Assembly: GCA_023408075.1 (NCBI GenBank)
Contig: JAEYKW010000015.1
Span: 345,665-409,664, forward strand
Direction of reading: 5' to 3'
Length of the DNA: 64,000 nucleotides
Source of the DNA: Bacillota bacterium
GTDB taxonomy: Bacteria; Bacillota; Clostridia; Christensenellales; SZUA-584
Shown: positions 39,113 to 48,742 of the stretch, piece by piece
Layout of the letters: every line of letters begins with the position of its first letter
Numbering within the stretch: the first letter of the stretch is position 1
Translations under genes and position numbers: made by a program
Notes under the pieces: model-generated
Databases searched by the model: none
What the model was told of the DNA's origin: nothing
What the model saw: only the letters and a program-made list of their open reading frames with translations

Positions 39113-39505
39113 CTACTCCATCTCTTTGCCCGAAAATGCGTGCGGCAGCAGCTTTTCGAGCGTTGTCTTTTCATATTCCAGTTCGTTGTTCGACGATAAC
39201 ACCTGCAAGTCCGGTGAAAACTCGTACAGCGCCTGACGGCACACGCCGCAGGGGTATGTCAGGTCCTGCGAATCCGACGTCACCGCAATGACGGCAAACT
39301 CGCGTTCGCCGTCCGTCACCGCTTTAAACAGCGCCACACGCTCCGCGCAGCATGTCACGCTGTACGATGCGTTTTCGACATTGGCACCGGTATACACTCT
39401 GCCGCTTTTGCCGACCAGCGCCGCGCCCACCCGAAAACGTGAATACGGGGCGTATGCGCCCTCCTTGGCGGTTTTGGCTTTGCTTAACAGGTCTTTGTCC
39501 GTCAT
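39113..39505 (-). CDS. cdd: Cytidine deaminase
   Basis: 130 residues. The zinc site and catalytic Glu are in CCAERVALFKAV and PCGVCRQALYEF. It deaminates cytidine/deoxycytidine for pyrimidine salvage. The ATG overlaps the ybeY stop. The family normally ends near residue 130, so it is full length. Confidence 0.96.
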   Translation of the reverse strand: MTDKDLLSKAKTAKEGAYAPYSRFRVGAALVGKSGRVYTGANVENASYSVTCCAERVALFKAVTDGEREFAVIAVTSDSQDLTYPCGVCRQALYEFSPDLQVLSSNNELEYEKTTLEKLLPHAFSGKEME

Positions 39506-39927
39506 GGCCGTTCCATTCCCGCAGCAGCCAGTATATCGCGCTGACGGCTGCGCATAGCTTCTTCGTCTTCCGGCTCAATATGATCGTAGCCGAAAAGGTG
39601 CAGCATCGCGTGCACCGTTAAAAATGCGATCTCACGCTCTGCGGAATGGCCGTATTCGTCGGCCTGCCTTATGGCGCACGGCACGGATATCGCGATGTCT
39701 CCGAGGAACCCCGGCTCATCGGACGGGAACGAGAGCACATCAGTCGGCTTATCGACCTGACGAAAATCCCTGTTGAGCGCATGGATGTCTTCGTCACCGG
39801 TCAGCAGCAGCGACACGCCGCCCGACCGTTTCTCGCATTTTGCCGCCATGCGCGCCGCTTTAAGCGCCGCGCGTTTCAATTTTGCGTCACTTTGGACGCC
39901 CTGCCAGATGATGTCTACCTTCAGCAT
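39502..39927 (-). CDS. ybeY: Endoribonuclease YbeY
   Basis: 141 residues. The zinc-binding HAMLHLFGYDHIEPEDEEAM and the upstream LNRDFRQVDKPTDVLSFP are diagnostic. YbeY matures the 16S rRNA 3' end. In many Firmicutes dgkA separates ybeY and cdd; here the two overlap by 4 bp. Confidence 0.96.
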   Translation of the reverse strand: MLKVDIIWQGVQSDAKLKRAALKAARMAAKCEKRSGGVSLLLTGDEDIHALNRDFRQVDKPTDVLSFPSDEPGFLGDIAISVPCAIRQADEYGHSAEREIAFLTVHAMLHLFGYDHIEPEDEEAMRSRQRDILAAAGMERP

Positions 39928-39929
39928 GT

Positions 39930-42092
39930 TTACTCCTGGTCCGGATATTTCACGCGCTCATGCAGCGCGCCGTCATACATATGCACAAACGCCTTCGCGA
40001 TTGAATTGAGGTCGCGGCGGTTGAGCGGGCATTCGTCGAGCTGTCCGTCGTTGTATTTCGCGCGGATCAGCTTATCGATCATGTCCTTCACCTGATCCCT
40101 GTCGGGGTCATCCATGCTGCGCACAGCGGCTTCCACAATGTCCGCCAGCATCACAATGGCGCCTTCCTTGGTAGCAGGCTTGCTGCCCGGGTATTTAAAC
40201 ACCGCTTCATCAATCTCAAGGCCGCACTGCTCCGCCTTGTAGCGGAAAAACGGCACGATGCTGTCGCCATGGTGTTGGGCGATGATTTTCTGTACGTCGC
40301 GCGGCAGCTTATACCGGTGCGCAAGCTCAAGCCCGTACGGCACATGGTTCACAATGATCTTCGCGCTTTCACGCGGGTCCATATTATCGTGCGGGTTCTC
40401 ACCCTTCTGGTTCTCCTTGAAAAAGCGCGGGTTTTTGAGCTTGCCCACATCGTGAAAATACGCGCCCACGCGGCACAGCAGCGCGTTCGCGCCCACCGCG
40501 TCCGCCCCCGCCTCCGCGAGATTCGCCGTTAAAATGCTGTGATGATAGGTGCCCGGCGCTTCAATGGTAAGCCGCTTGATGAGCGGATGGTTCGGGTTGG
40601 AGAGCTCCAAAAGCTTGGCCGGCGTCGAGACGCGGAAAGCCGCTTCCCATATCGGCAGCGTGCCCACGCCGAGTACGCCCGCGAGCAGCCCGCTGCCCAC
40701 CGCAAACGCGCAGTCGATAAACAACTCGTCCCAGACAATATTGACCGAACCGATGATATTCAGCAGCGCCGTGACCATCATGCTGGCCACGCCGCCCGAC
40801 AGCCCCGCATAGATCAGTGACGACCGGTGCCCCGGCCGGTGCAGCATAAATACGCTGACCGAGCCGCCTACAATTATCGTCATCATGCTGCCAAGCATTG
40901 TGACGCTCATCACTCCCGATTCCCACGACGTCATCATGCCCAAAACAAAAGCAAAGAACACGTTGAGCGCGAGCGCGCTTCTCTGGGATACGAGCACACA
41001 TGCAAGCATCGTGCCGAAAAACGCAGGAATGATCCGCGTATCGAGCCTTGATAACGCGAAGCTTAAAAGCGCCACCACCAAAATCACGGTGGATAGCACA
41101 AACAGCTTTCTCGTATCCACCAGCAGCTCGCTCTCAAACTGGTAGAGGTATGCGGCATAAACGCCGAAAATCAGTACCAGCATGACGAACAGCCCGGCAT
41201 ACAGCGCGTAATTGAGCTCATCGCCGCCGACGAGTCGCAGCTCCTGAAGCACCGCAAGCTGCTCCTTCGTCACGACCTCTCCCGAATTGACGATTGTTTG
41301 GTTCTGCTTGTAAATAATCGGATCCACCTTGGCGGCCGCCTCGTTACGCGCCTGCTCGGTCGCCTCATCATCAACGAGCATATTGGCCTTGAAGCTTTTA
41401 TCAACCGGGAAATAAGCAAGATAACCGTTCATGTCAGGATACAGTGTTTTGATCGCGTCCTCCACGTCCATCTTTTCAGTGCGCAGATTCTCTTCCCTGA
41501 CCCCGTTTCCAAGAGACGCCGCTACGATGCCTTCCACACCGTCTGCCATCGCTTGCAGCGCCTCAGCGTCCATTTTGGCCAGCGCAATAATCGCATCGTC
41601 CGGCATCGCCGGGTCAGAAAGCAGGCTTCTCACATCCCGCTTTTGCTGGTCCGTCAGGAACGACGGCCAGTCCACGGTAGCCGCATCGAACAGCCCGAGA
41701 TAATAATCACGCGAGTAGCTGTAATTCGATTCCTTGACCTGTGCCGTGATATAGGCGTCGCGCATGGCTTCCATAGCCGTTTTAGCCGCAATAAAATAGT
41801 CTTTGACGCCTTGCTGAACCTGCTCCGTCACGGCGGTATCCAGCGCGTACATGAGCGGCACTTCCGCGCGCACCTTGACGATGGCGGCGTCAGTCGAAAT
41901 CTGATCCGTCACTTCGCGCCATGCCGGAATTCTCTCGGGTGCCACATCTCCGGCTTCAATATCATACTGAACGGGCGTCATGGAAAGCGCAATCAGCACG
42001 TACACGATAATCAGCGTCACGAGCCCGATCAACACGGACGCGAGCAGCTGCCTTCTCGGCACCAGCCTTCTTTTCAGCGGATTGGCTGCCAT
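39930..42092 (-). CDS. 7TM-HD phosphohydrolase (PgpH/YqfF)
   Basis: 720 residues. One N-terminal membrane helix, an extracytoplasmic 7TM-HDED domain (about 45-290), seven transmembrane helices (about 300-480) and a cytoplasmic HD domain with HHSILTANLAEAGADAVGANALLCRVGAYFHDVGK and IVNHVPYGLELAHRYKLP. In Listeria the orthologue PgpH hydrolyses cyclic di-AMP; by homology this protein should lower c-di-AMP. CGGAGG precedes the ATG; position between phoH and ybeY is conserved. Confidence 0.93.
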   Translation of the reverse strand: MAANPLKRRLVPRRQLLASVLIGLVTLIIVYVLIALSMTPVQYDIEAGDVAPERIPAWREVTDQISTDAAIVKVRAEVPLMYALDTAVTEQVQQGVKDYFIAAKTAMEAMRDAYITAQVKESNYSYSRDYYLGLFDAATVDWPSFLTDQQKRDVRSLLSDPAMPDDAIIALAKMDAEALQAMADGVEGIVAASLGNGVREENLRTEKMDVEDAIKTLYPDMNGYLAYFPVDKSFKANMLVDDEATEQARNEAAAKVDPIIYKQNQTIVNSGEVVTKEQLAVLQELRLVGGDELNYALYAGLFVMLVLIFGVYAAYLYQFESELLVDTRKLFVLSTVILVVALLSFALSRLDTRIIPAFFGTMLACVLVSQRSALALNVFFAFVLGMMTSWESGVMSVTMLGSMMTIIVGGSVSVFMLHRPGHRSSLIYAGLSGGVASMMVTALLNIIGSVNIVWDELFIDCAFAVGSGLLAGVLGVGTLPIWEAAFRVSTPAKLLELSNPNHPLIKRLTIEAPGTYHHSILTANLAEAGADAVGANALLCRVGAYFHDVGKLKNPRFFKENQKGENPHDNMDPRESAKIIVNHVPYGLELAHRYKLPRDVQKIIAQHHGDSIVPFFRYKAEQCGLEIDEAVFKYPGSKPATKEGAIVMLADIVEAAVRSMDDPDRDQVKDMIDKLIRAKYNDGQLDECPLNRRDLNSIAKAFVHMYDGALHERVKYPDQE

Positions 42093-42096
42093 TCAT

Positions 42097-43071
42097 CTAC
42101 CTCCGTACGTTTTTTTCATACCTCTCATAGGCCCTGATGATATTCTGTACGAGTTCGTGGCGCACCACGTCTTTATGCGTCAGATACTGCACGCTGATGG
42201 TCTCGATGCCTTCAAGTATGCTGACGCACTGTTTGAGCCCGCTTTTCTTCTCCTTGGGCAGGTCAATCTGCGTGATATCGCCGGTCACCACCATGCGCGC
42301 GTTTTCCCCGAGGCGCGTTAAAAACATCTTCATCTGTTCCTCGGTGCAGTTCTGCGCTTCATCCAGCACAATGAATGCATCGGAGAGCGTACGCCCGCGC
42401 ATGTACGCAAGCGGCGCCACCTCGATCATGCCGCGCTCGGAATACCGCGCGAACACCTCGGCACCAAGCAACTCATACAGCGCGTCGTTCAGCGGGCGCA
42501 GATACGGATCGACCTTGGTCGCAAGATCACCCGGCAGAAATCCGAGGCTTTCACCCGCCTCTACCGCAGGGCGTGTTAAGATGATGCGCTCCACCTCTTT
42601 GTTTTTCAGCGCCACCACAGCCATCGCCATCGCAAGGTACGTTTTGCCCGTGCCCGCCGGGCCGATGGCAAATACGATTGTGTTCTCCCTCATCGCCTTC
42701 ACGTAGCGCTTCTGGCCGATGGTGCGGCTTTTCACCTGCCGCCCCTTGCTCGTGATGGCGATCACGTCGGTCATGATCTCTTCGATCGCGTCGGCGTTGC
42801 CTTCGCGCGCGAGCTCCACGGCATAGCGGATGCGCGACAAATCAATCTTTTCCTGCTTTTTGATCATGCCAAGCAGCTTGTCCACCACGGTCTTGGCAAG
42901 CTCCGCGTCTTCGCTGCGTCCGTATATCGCCACGTGCGTGTTCCTTGCGATGATGTTGGCGCCCGTCTCCTTTTCAATGGCCTTTAAGTTCTCGTCAAAT
43001 GCGCCGAAAAGCGCAATCAGCTGCTCGATATTGTCAACCTCGATGCCGAGTTCTACATTGCATGCGTCCAA
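42097..43071 (-). CDS. PhoH-like ATPase
   Basis: 324 residues from a TTG start with GGAGGAG upstream. The N-terminal region is KH-like (IIARNTHVAIYGRSEDAELAKTVVDKLL). The ATPase has Walker A GPAGTGKTYLA and Walker B DAFIVLDEAQNCT. PhoH proteins are RNA-helicase-like ATPases linked to YbeY and rRNA processing. Conserved operon position. Confidence 0.95.
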   Translation of the reverse strand: MDACNVELGIEVDNIEQLIALFGAFDENLKAIEKETGANIIARNTHVAIYGRSEDAELAKTVVDKLLGMIKKQEKIDLSRIRYAVELAREGNADAIEEIMTDVIAITSKGRQVKSRTIGQKRYVKAMRENTIVFAIGPAGTGKTYLAMAMAVVALKNKEVERIILTRPAVEAGESLGFLPGDLATKVDPYLRPLNDALYELLGAEVFARYSERGMIEVAPLAYMRGRTLSDAFIVLDEAQNCTEEQMKMFLTRLGENARMVVTGDITQIDLPKEKKSGLKQCVSILEGIETISVQYLTHKDVVRHELVQNIIRAYERYEKNVRR

Positions 43072-43072
43072 A

Positions 43073-44236
43073 TTACTCCTCCAGATAAACCACTTTTCCT
43101 ATATCTTCATGTGTCTGAACGTAGACTGTCGCGGTCAGTACGCCGTCCTGCTCTTCAAACACCGTTTCATGCCCCACAACCTCCGCGTCTTTCGGAATCA
43201 GCCCCTGCGCGTCAAAAAACGCGTTCTCCTCCAGCGTCACCTTGAGCATGGGCAGAGAGACCGGCTCCTTTCTGATTAAGACCTCGCTGTGCTCGAGCTT
43301 TAATACCTTGACGGGCAAGAACAGCCCCACCACATTGTACGACTCCACGGTGCGCGTGTCATAGTCGTCAAACGAACAGGGCGCATCCACTGCCGAGGTG
43401 TCCGCACCGATTGCCATCACGCGCTGTATCTGCTTGCGACCCGTGGGCACCCGCGTTTCCTTCATTGTCGGCGCACTCGCCTTGGCCTGATACCACACGC
43501 TGCCCACCACGTCTCCGCGCGCCGCGACCATCAGGCGCGTAAGCCCCTCATCCCATATGAGCCCTGATATCAGCACATCGCCCTGGCGCACCGTCTGCCC
43601 TTTCACCACCGCCGCCCGTCCGTTTAGCGCCGTAACGCTTTCAATCAGCGCATCCTTGTCGGCCACAATGCTGCAGGGCCGTGAATCGTCCACCATTTCG
43701 GGCGCAGGGATGGCGGGCACCACCTCAATATCGGCGACAACGCCATTAAACTTTAAGTTCACCCACGCGAACTCATCATGGTCCACCATAAGCCGCGTCT
43801 CAATCTGCTTGATATCGATACCGCCCTTATAAGTCCCGATGTTGACGCCGAGCGACTTTAATTCCTCAGTCAGCTTGATGGCTTCACGTCTTTCTATACC
43901 CGTTACGCGCACATCCCATACAAAAAGCGATGCGGCAAGAACCAAAACGCCCAAAACCGCGAGCCCGATGAGCAGCGCTTTACGCGCGAAGATCCGCTTC
44001 AGGCCAAACGGTGCCCCAGCCTTTTTTTCTATATGTACGCTGTATTTCTCCGGCACGATCTTTTTCAGCTTGCGGTATCCGTGCGCGCTTAGCACCGCAC
44101 GCAGCACCGTATACGACACTCGCTGGGTATCATAAACCGTCACACCGGCCTGCGCCGCGATGTTTAAGAACCTCTCCAATGAGAGGCCTTCCACGCGTAT
44201 CATAACATATCCGGCAATTAATTTCCATATTCTCAA
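43073..44236 (-). CDS. yqfD: Sporulation protein YqfD
   Basis: 387 residues from a TTG start with GAGGTGG upstream. YVMIRVEGLSLERFLNIAAQAGVTVYDT at the start, one transmembrane helix near residues 88-108 (RKALLIGLAVLGVLVLAASLFVWDVRVTG), then an extracytoplasmic POTRA-like region. This is the YqfD/SpoIV-associated family expressed in the mother cell. Its presence suggests a sporulating ancestry. Confidence 0.93.
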   Translation of the reverse strand: MRIWKLIAGYVMIRVEGLSLERFLNIAAQAGVTVYDTQRVSYTVLRAVLSAHGYRKLKKIVPEKYSVHIEKKAGAPFGLKRIFARKALLIGLAVLGVLVLAASLFVWDVRVTGIERREAIKLTEELKSLGVNIGTYKGGIDIKQIETRLMVDHDEFAWVNLKFNGVVADIEVVPAIPAPEMVDDSRPCSIVADKDALIESVTALNGRAAVVKGQTVRQGDVLISGLIWDEGLTRLMVAARGDVVGSVWYQAKASAPTMKETRVPTGRKQIQRVMAIGADTSAVDAPCSFDDYDTRTVESYNVVGLFLPVKVLKLEHSEVLIRKEPVSLPMLKVTLEENAFFDAQGLIPKDAEVVGHETVFEEQDGVLTATVYVQTHEDIGKVVYLEE

Positions 44237-44254
44237 GGCGCGCTGCCCACCTCT

Positions 44255-44533
44255 TTATCTCAAATTTTCGTATTGTATTGATTGGATATCGCCGCTGATA
44301 GCCGCGTTATCCCGGCCGAAACGCTCCAGATTCAGCTCTGTGCCGCTGATTGCGATGAGAAAAGAGCCGCCGTTGATGCCCACGCGTTTGTGTGTGTACT
44401 CCGCAATCCCCCGATGGTTTTCAATGTATACATTCGTGTTGTCGACCACCGTCAGGCGCAAACAGCCCACCGCCTCGGGCGCAAGCTCAAACTTTTGCAC
44501 AATGCTTTTTTTAATTTCACTCAATCGGCTCAA
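44255..44533 (-). CDS. yqfC: Sporulation protein YqfC
   Basis: 92 residues from a TTG start with GGAG upstream. Matches the short YabP/YqfC family: MSRLSEIKKSIVQKFELAPEAVGCLRLTVVDNTNVYIENHRGIAEYTHKRV. Translated just before yqfD. Confidence 0.9.
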   Translation of the reverse strand: MSRLSEIKKSIVQKFELAPEAVGCLRLTVVDNTNVYIENHRGIAEYTHKRVGINGGSFLIAISGTELNLERFGRDNAAISGDIQSIQYENLR

Positions 44534-44607
44534 ATGCTTTTCTCCGGCAATATATTGGGCATCTCCGCTTTAAAACCCCGATTATAAATATGCGCCCGGC
44601 AATAAAA

Positions 44608-44635
44608 AAAGAAGGCGCTTTTACAGGCCTTCTTT
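44608..44635 (-). terminator. Terminator after the NfeD-type gene
   Basis: Perfect 9-bp arms AAAGAAGGC/GCCTTCTTT, then TTTTATTG on the minus strand. It separates the protease gene from yqfC. Confidence 0.85.
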
Positions 44636-44671
44636 AACCGGACAAGCTCCGGCACATTTTTTTCTTCTGCG

Positions 44672-45964
44672 TTAAAGCGTCGTTTTGCGGTCTACCACAA
44701 TGCGCCCCGGTGTATGGCCAATCACCGTTACCTCGCTGCCTTTAATGATATACGCGCCGTTGGAGACAACCTCCATCCGCGCGCCGCCGATGCGCGCAAA
44801 ACCTGCGGGCCGTAGGTCCGTCTCCGCGATGCCCGTCTGCCCCACAAGGCTTTCTGATGCATCATGGCTCGTAAAGCCCTGCTGCGCCTCCATATTGCCG
44901 AACAGCACCACCTTGCGCAGCAGACCGAGCCGTTTGAGTATCTGATACGTGATGGGCAGCAACACCGCGCTGCCCGCCAAGCCCGAGGCGAATATGATGA
45001 TGAACGTCCCGAGATCCTTCGCGGCAAAAAGCAGCCCCGCCCCGATACCAAGGATACCGAGTATGCCAAACACGCCGAAGCCCGGCACGGCGATTTCGAT
45101 GCCGACCATGATCATACCGAACACGAACAGCGCCGCCGACCACCACTCGGCGTATCCTGCAAGAAAGCCGCCGCCGAAATAAAGGCCGAAGAAAAGTATC
45201 GACAGTATGCCAAACAGCCCGAAGCCGGGCGTAAATATCTCGATGCCCATGCAGACAATCGCCGCGATGAATAGGATGCTGGCCACCGTTGTCGATGTGA
45301 GAAACTGAGCGGCCTGTGCGGCAAAGCTCATTGGCTGTTCGCTCACCGCAGCATCGGCATAGCCGAGCTGCCCCAGCGCGTCATCCAGCCCTGAGGCCGT
45401 TCCCTGTGAAAATCCGAGCTCCAAAGCCTCCTGTGCCCCCAGCGTAAGCAGCTCTCCTGCCTCTGTGATGCCGTCAATCGCGATGCGTTTGTCCGCCATT
45501 GCCGCCACAAGCTGCGCATCGCGCCCGCGCGCCTCCGCGGCGGATTTTAAAATGCCGACCCAGGTGGAGAGTGTTTTTTCGTCATTCGGTATCGTTTCGG
45601 CCGCGCCGATCACGGCGGAAGGTGCCATGATGATGCGCTCGCACGACACCGCAATCAGCACGCCTGCCGAGAGCGCGTTGCCACGTATGAAGCAGTCCAC
45701 AGGCACCGTTGCTTCCAGCAGCGTTTTTTTAATCGCGTCCGCCTCAATAATCTGGCCGCCGTATGTGTCGATATTGAGCACCACCGCGATACCCGACTTT
45801 TCGGCATTTGTGATCACATCGGCAATATAGGCGCTCATCGCCGCATTGACCTCGCCGCTGACCTCAGCCACCACCACGCTGCCGTTTGCTGCTTTTGCCG
45901 TTCCGCCCGAAAAAAGGCTGATTCCAATCAGTACCGCCGCGATACCCGCCAGAATTCTTTTCAT
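44672..45964 (-). CDS. NfeD/ClpP-class membrane-bound serine protease
   Basis: 430 residues from MKRILAG, chosen because GGAAGGAG precedes it. A signal segment ends ...GGTAKAANG. The ClpP/crotonase-like protease domain has IDTYGGQIIEADAIK and GNALSAGVLIAVSCERIIM (catalytic Ser and Lys region). Five or six transmembrane helices (about 210-340) precede a C-terminal OB-fold NfeD domain (LVGQTGIAETDLRPAGFARIGGARMEVVSNG). This is the YqeZ family linked to membrane-domain organisation with flotillins. No flotillin (floA) gene follows here. Confidence 0.9.
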   Translation of the reverse strand: MKRILAGIAAVLIGISLFSGGTAKAANGSVVVAEVSGEVNAAMSAYIADVITNAEKSGIAVVLNIDTYGGQIIEADAIKKTLLEATVPVDCFIRGNALSAGVLIAVSCERIIMAPSAVIGAAETIPNDEKTLSTWVGILKSAAEARGRDAQLVAAMADKRIAIDGITEAGELLTLGAQEALELGFSQGTASGLDDALGQLGYADAAVSEQPMSFAAQAAQFLTSTTVASILFIAAIVCMGIEIFTPGFGLFGILSILFFGLYFGGGFLAGYAEWWSAALFVFGMIMVGIEIAVPGFGVFGILGILGIGAGLLFAAKDLGTFIIIFASGLAGSAVLLPITYQILKRLGLLRKVVLFGNMEAQQGFTSHDASESLVGQTGIAETDLRPAGFARIGGARMEVVSNGAYIIKGSEVTVIGHTPGRIVVDRKTTL

Positions 45965-46203
45965 TGCCGCTCCTTCCTGCCGCCCCATCAAACATAGCCT
46001 GTTGGGGACTTCGGTGTTTGCCCCATTAAGCTATGCGAGTGGGGACCTTGCTCACATACCATCAAAATCTGTCTGACATGGATTCCGGTATTTTGCTATT
46101 AGTCTATGCATTCTAAGAACGCCACGCCCTCAAACGCCGTTTGACAAAGGACTGCATTGTGCCACACAGAATAATGCACACTTAAAACTCGCTTATAAAC
46201 AAT

Positions 46204-46235
46204 AAAACCCGGGAACAAAAATGGCCCCGGGCTTT
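46204..46235 (-). terminator. Terminator of rpsU
   Basis: Minus strand CCCGGG arms with additional pairing and a 12-nt interior, followed by TTTTATTG, about 20 nt past the stop. Confidence 0.75.
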
Positions 46236-46255
46236 GTCTGCGAATATGTATGTGC

Positions 46256-46429
46256 TTAGTGCTTTCTCTTCCGAGCCGCCTCTGCCTTTTTCTTTCTCTT
46301 GACACTTGGCTTTTCGTAATGCTCACGCTTTCTGAGCTCAGCCAGCGTGCCTTCTCTTGCGGTTAAACGCTTAAACCGTTTCAGAGCGTTCTCCAAAGAT
46401 TCATTTTCACCAACGCGTATTTCTGCCAC
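46256..46429 (-). CDS. rpsU: 30S ribosomal protein S21
   Basis: 57 residues from a GTG start with GGAGGG 10 nt upstream. It reads MAEIRVGENESLENALKRFKR, LTAREGTLAELRKREHYEKP and a basic SVKRKKKAEAARKRKH tail, the complete S21 protein. It has its own promoter (46504-46532) and terminator, so it is monocistronic. Confidence 0.96.
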   Translation of the reverse strand: MAEIRVGENESLENALKRFKRLTAREGTLAELRKREHYEKPSVKRKKKAEAARKRKH

Positions 46430-46503
46430 CTAATTAACCCTCCCTCCCATACCCCGCGATACAATCGAGTGCACCGACAATGGGAGTTTTTTAACTTAGA
46501 TTA

Positions 46504-46532
46504 TTATAGTCAACGGATATCAAAAAGTCAAC
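46504..46532 (-). promoter_or_regulatory. Promoter of rpsU
   Basis: TTGACT (46527-46532), 17-bp spacer, perfect TATAAT (46504-46509), about 75 bp before the rpsU start. Confidence 0.85.
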
Positions 46533-46592
46533 AATGGATTCGGCAGACATGTCATTGCAAAGGGACGGAAATATATAAATATTGCTGTGCAC

Positions 46593-47501
46593 TCAAACTT
46601 TTTCACGCAGCTTGCGCAGCACGTTTTCAAAATAATCCGGCAACGGCGCTTCAAACGTCATTTCCTCGCCCGTAGACGGATGGCGCAGCATGAGCTTTTT
46701 CGCGTGCAGCAGCTGCCCTCCCTGATGCAGCTTGACGTCTTTCGGGCCGTAGACCTGATCGCCCGCGACAGGGCGCTGTATGTTTGCGAGATGCACGCGT
46801 ATCTGATGCGTGCGTCCCGTTTCAAGCTCCGCTTCCACATAAGTAAAGGTGCCGAAACGCTCGAGCACGCGGATATGCGTGACCGCGCGGCGGCCGCCCG
46901 CTACCACCGCCATCTTCTTGCGGTCGGTACGGCTGCGCCCAATGCTTTTGTCGATGCTGAGCGACTCTTCCTTGATGTTTCCGTGCACGATGGCCGCGTA
47001 TATGCGCCGTGCAGTTTTCTGTTCGATCTGCTTGGCAAGAGAATTGTGCGCCGCGTCGTTTTTCGCAATCACGAGCAGCCCCGAGGTATCCTTATCGATA
47101 CGGTGCACGATGCCCGGACGCAGCTCTCCGTTGATACCCGATAAATCCTTGACGTTGTAAAGCAGCGCGCTGACCAGCGTGCCCGATTCGTTGCCGGGCG
47201 CGGGGTGCACCACCATGCCCTGCGGCTTGTTGACCACGGCCATCCATTCATCCTCATAAACGATGTCGAGAGGAATGTCTTCCGCAACAATTTCGGATTC
47301 GGCAGGCGGCGGCGTCACGAGCTCAATCACGTCGCCCTTTTTAATTTTTTCGCCCGGTTTGGCCGGTATGCCGTTGAGCCGGATATGGCCCGCATCAATT
47401 GCGTTTTTGATATACGAACGCGTCAGCGGCAGCTGCTCGGCCAGGTATTTATCGAGCCGTCCCGCGTTTTCACCGGCCACCAACCGCGTCTCATTGTCCA
47501 T
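46593..47501 (-). CDS. RluD-family 23S rRNA pseudouridine synthase
   Basis: 302 residues. An S4 domain (GRLDKYLAEQLPLTRSYIKNAIDAGHIRLNG) is followed by the RluA/RluD catalytic domain with Asp in GIVHRIDKDTSGLLVIAKND and GRTHQIRVHLA. It makes pseudouridines in large-subunit rRNA. It starts 3 bp after the lspA stop, an arrangement conserved in Firmicutes. Confidence 0.95.
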   Translation of the reverse strand: MDNETRLVAGENAGRLDKYLAEQLPLTRSYIKNAIDAGHIRLNGIPAKPGEKIKKGDVIELVTPPPAESEIVAEDIPLDIVYEDEWMAVVNKPQGMVVHPAPGNESGTLVSALLYNVKDLSGINGELRPGIVHRIDKDTSGLLVIAKNDAAHNSLAKQIEQKTARRIYAAIVHGNIKEESLSIDKSIGRSRTDRKKMAVVAGGRRAVTHIRVLERFGTFTYVEAELETGRTHQIRVHLANIQRPVAGDQVYGPKDVKLHQGGQLLHAKKLMLRHPSTGEEMTFEAPLPDYFENVLRKLREKV

Positions 47502-47503
47502 GG

Positions 47504-48028
47504 TTATTCGTCCGTCCCGCCGCCGTCCGGCTTTTCTTCTTCGTTGCCGTCGGATGCTGCTTCCTTGATTGTTTTCTTGTCCTTATGGAAAAACAGCAGA
47601 TAAACGCAAATCAGTATCGCGCCGATCACGAGCGCCGCATCGGCAATGTTGAACACCCATTTCCAAAAATCGAACATGCGAAAATCGACGAAGTCGCGCA
47701 CGTAGCCGAAAGCCACCCGGTCGATCAGGTTTCCAAGCGCCCCCGCAAACACCACCGCGATCACCACTCTGAAAAAACGCGACTGCTTGTGCCGAAACCG
47801 AATCATAAAATAGCCCGCCGCAATCAGCACGATCACCGTCATGACGACGAAAAACACCTGAGCTCCCTGCAGCATACCGAACGATGCGCCCTCGTTTTCC
47901 ACCTTTGAAAAATTCAGCACGCCGGGTATCACTTGAACCGTGCCGCCAGCCGGCAGCGGGGCCCAGATCAAAAACTTGGTCAGCTGATCGGCCGCCACCA
48001 GTAAAACAATAATGATAATCTGAAGCAT
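47504..48028 (-). CDS. lspA: Lipoprotein signal peptidase (signal peptidase II)
   Basis: 174 residues starting at MLQIIIIVLLVAADQLTKF, preceded by GGAGGG. Four transmembrane helices. Conserved catalytic Asp residues in GNLIDRVAFGYVRDFVDF and FNIADAALVIG. It removes signal peptides from prolipoproteins such as PstS and the prophage lipoprotein. The C-terminus is a long charged tail (DKKTIKEAASDGNEEEKPDGGGTDE). Confidence 0.95.
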   Translation of the reverse strand: MLQIIIIVLLVAADQLTKFLIWAPLPAGGTVQVIPGVLNFSKVENEGASFGMLQGAQVFFVVMTVIVLIAAGYFMIRFRHKQSRFFRVVIAVVFAGALGNLIDRVAFGYVRDFVDFRMFDFWKWVFNIADAALVIGAILICVYLLFFHKDKKTIKEAASDGNEEEKPDGGGTDE

Positions 48029-48108
48029 TCGCCCTCCATATGACACATTTGTAACGCCCGCTGACTGCGGGAAACGCATGCGTTCAATCAAAAAATATTC
48101 TCACCGGA

Positions 48109-48723
48109 CTAAAGCTGGTTCTCCTTGCCCTCGGCGAGCCGTTTGATGTTTGCGCGGTGCGAGTAAAACACAAGTATGAAAAGCAGCACGCTTGTGACAT
48201 TGTTCCAGATGTCACCGAAGAAAAACACGAACGAACAGGCCGTCATCAGCGCCGTGCCGACCAGCGAGCCGATCGACATCGTGCGCGTGAGCGCGATAAT
48301 AATAATGCAGCCGCCCAGCACAACCGCCGAATGCAAAGGCATCATCATGATGAGCACCCCGAGACTGGTCGCAACGCCTTTTCCGCCGCGGAATTTTAGG
48401 AACACGGGCCATATATGGCCGACCACCGCCGCAAGCCCTCCGATGCACACGCCTGCGGACAATTGGGCGACGCCCAATATGCCTCCCGCATCGGGCACGA
48501 GCAGGTATCCGATCCATGCTGCCACCACGCCTTTGGCCACATCGCCCACGAACGTGAACAAACCGATCGCCCATCCGTAGTTGCGGATCGCGTTCGCGGT
48601 GCCCGCGTTGCCGCTGCCCTCCTCACGGATATCCTTCCCCTTAAAAATCTTGCCTGCCAGATATCCAAAAGAAATGCAGCCAATTACGTAACCGATCACA
48701 GCGGCCAATACATACCAAATGAC
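48109..48723 (-). CDS. plsY: Glycerol-3-phosphate acyltransferase PlsY
   Basis: 204 residues from MVIWYVLAAVIGYVIGCISF with GGGAG upstream. Conserved EEGSGNAGTANAIRNYG, GHIWPVFLKFRGGKGVATSLG and the final YSHRANIKRLAEGKEN are the three PlsY motifs. It acylates glycerol-3-phosphate using acyl-phosphate at the membrane. der overlaps the 5' region of longer frames; the chosen start avoids this. Confidence 0.96.
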   Translation of the reverse strand, partial: VIWYVLAAVIGYVIGCISFGYLAGKIFKGKDIREEGSGNAGTANAIRNYGWAIGLFTFVGDVAKGVVAAWIGYLLVPDAGGILGVAQLSAGVCIGGLAAVVGHIWPVFLKFRGGKGVATSLGVLIMMMPLHSAVVLGGCIIIIALTRTMSIGSLVGTALMTACSFVFFFGDIWNNVTSVLLFILVFYSHRANIKRLAEGKENQL

Positions 48724-48742
48724 CATAGAAAGACTCCCTCGC

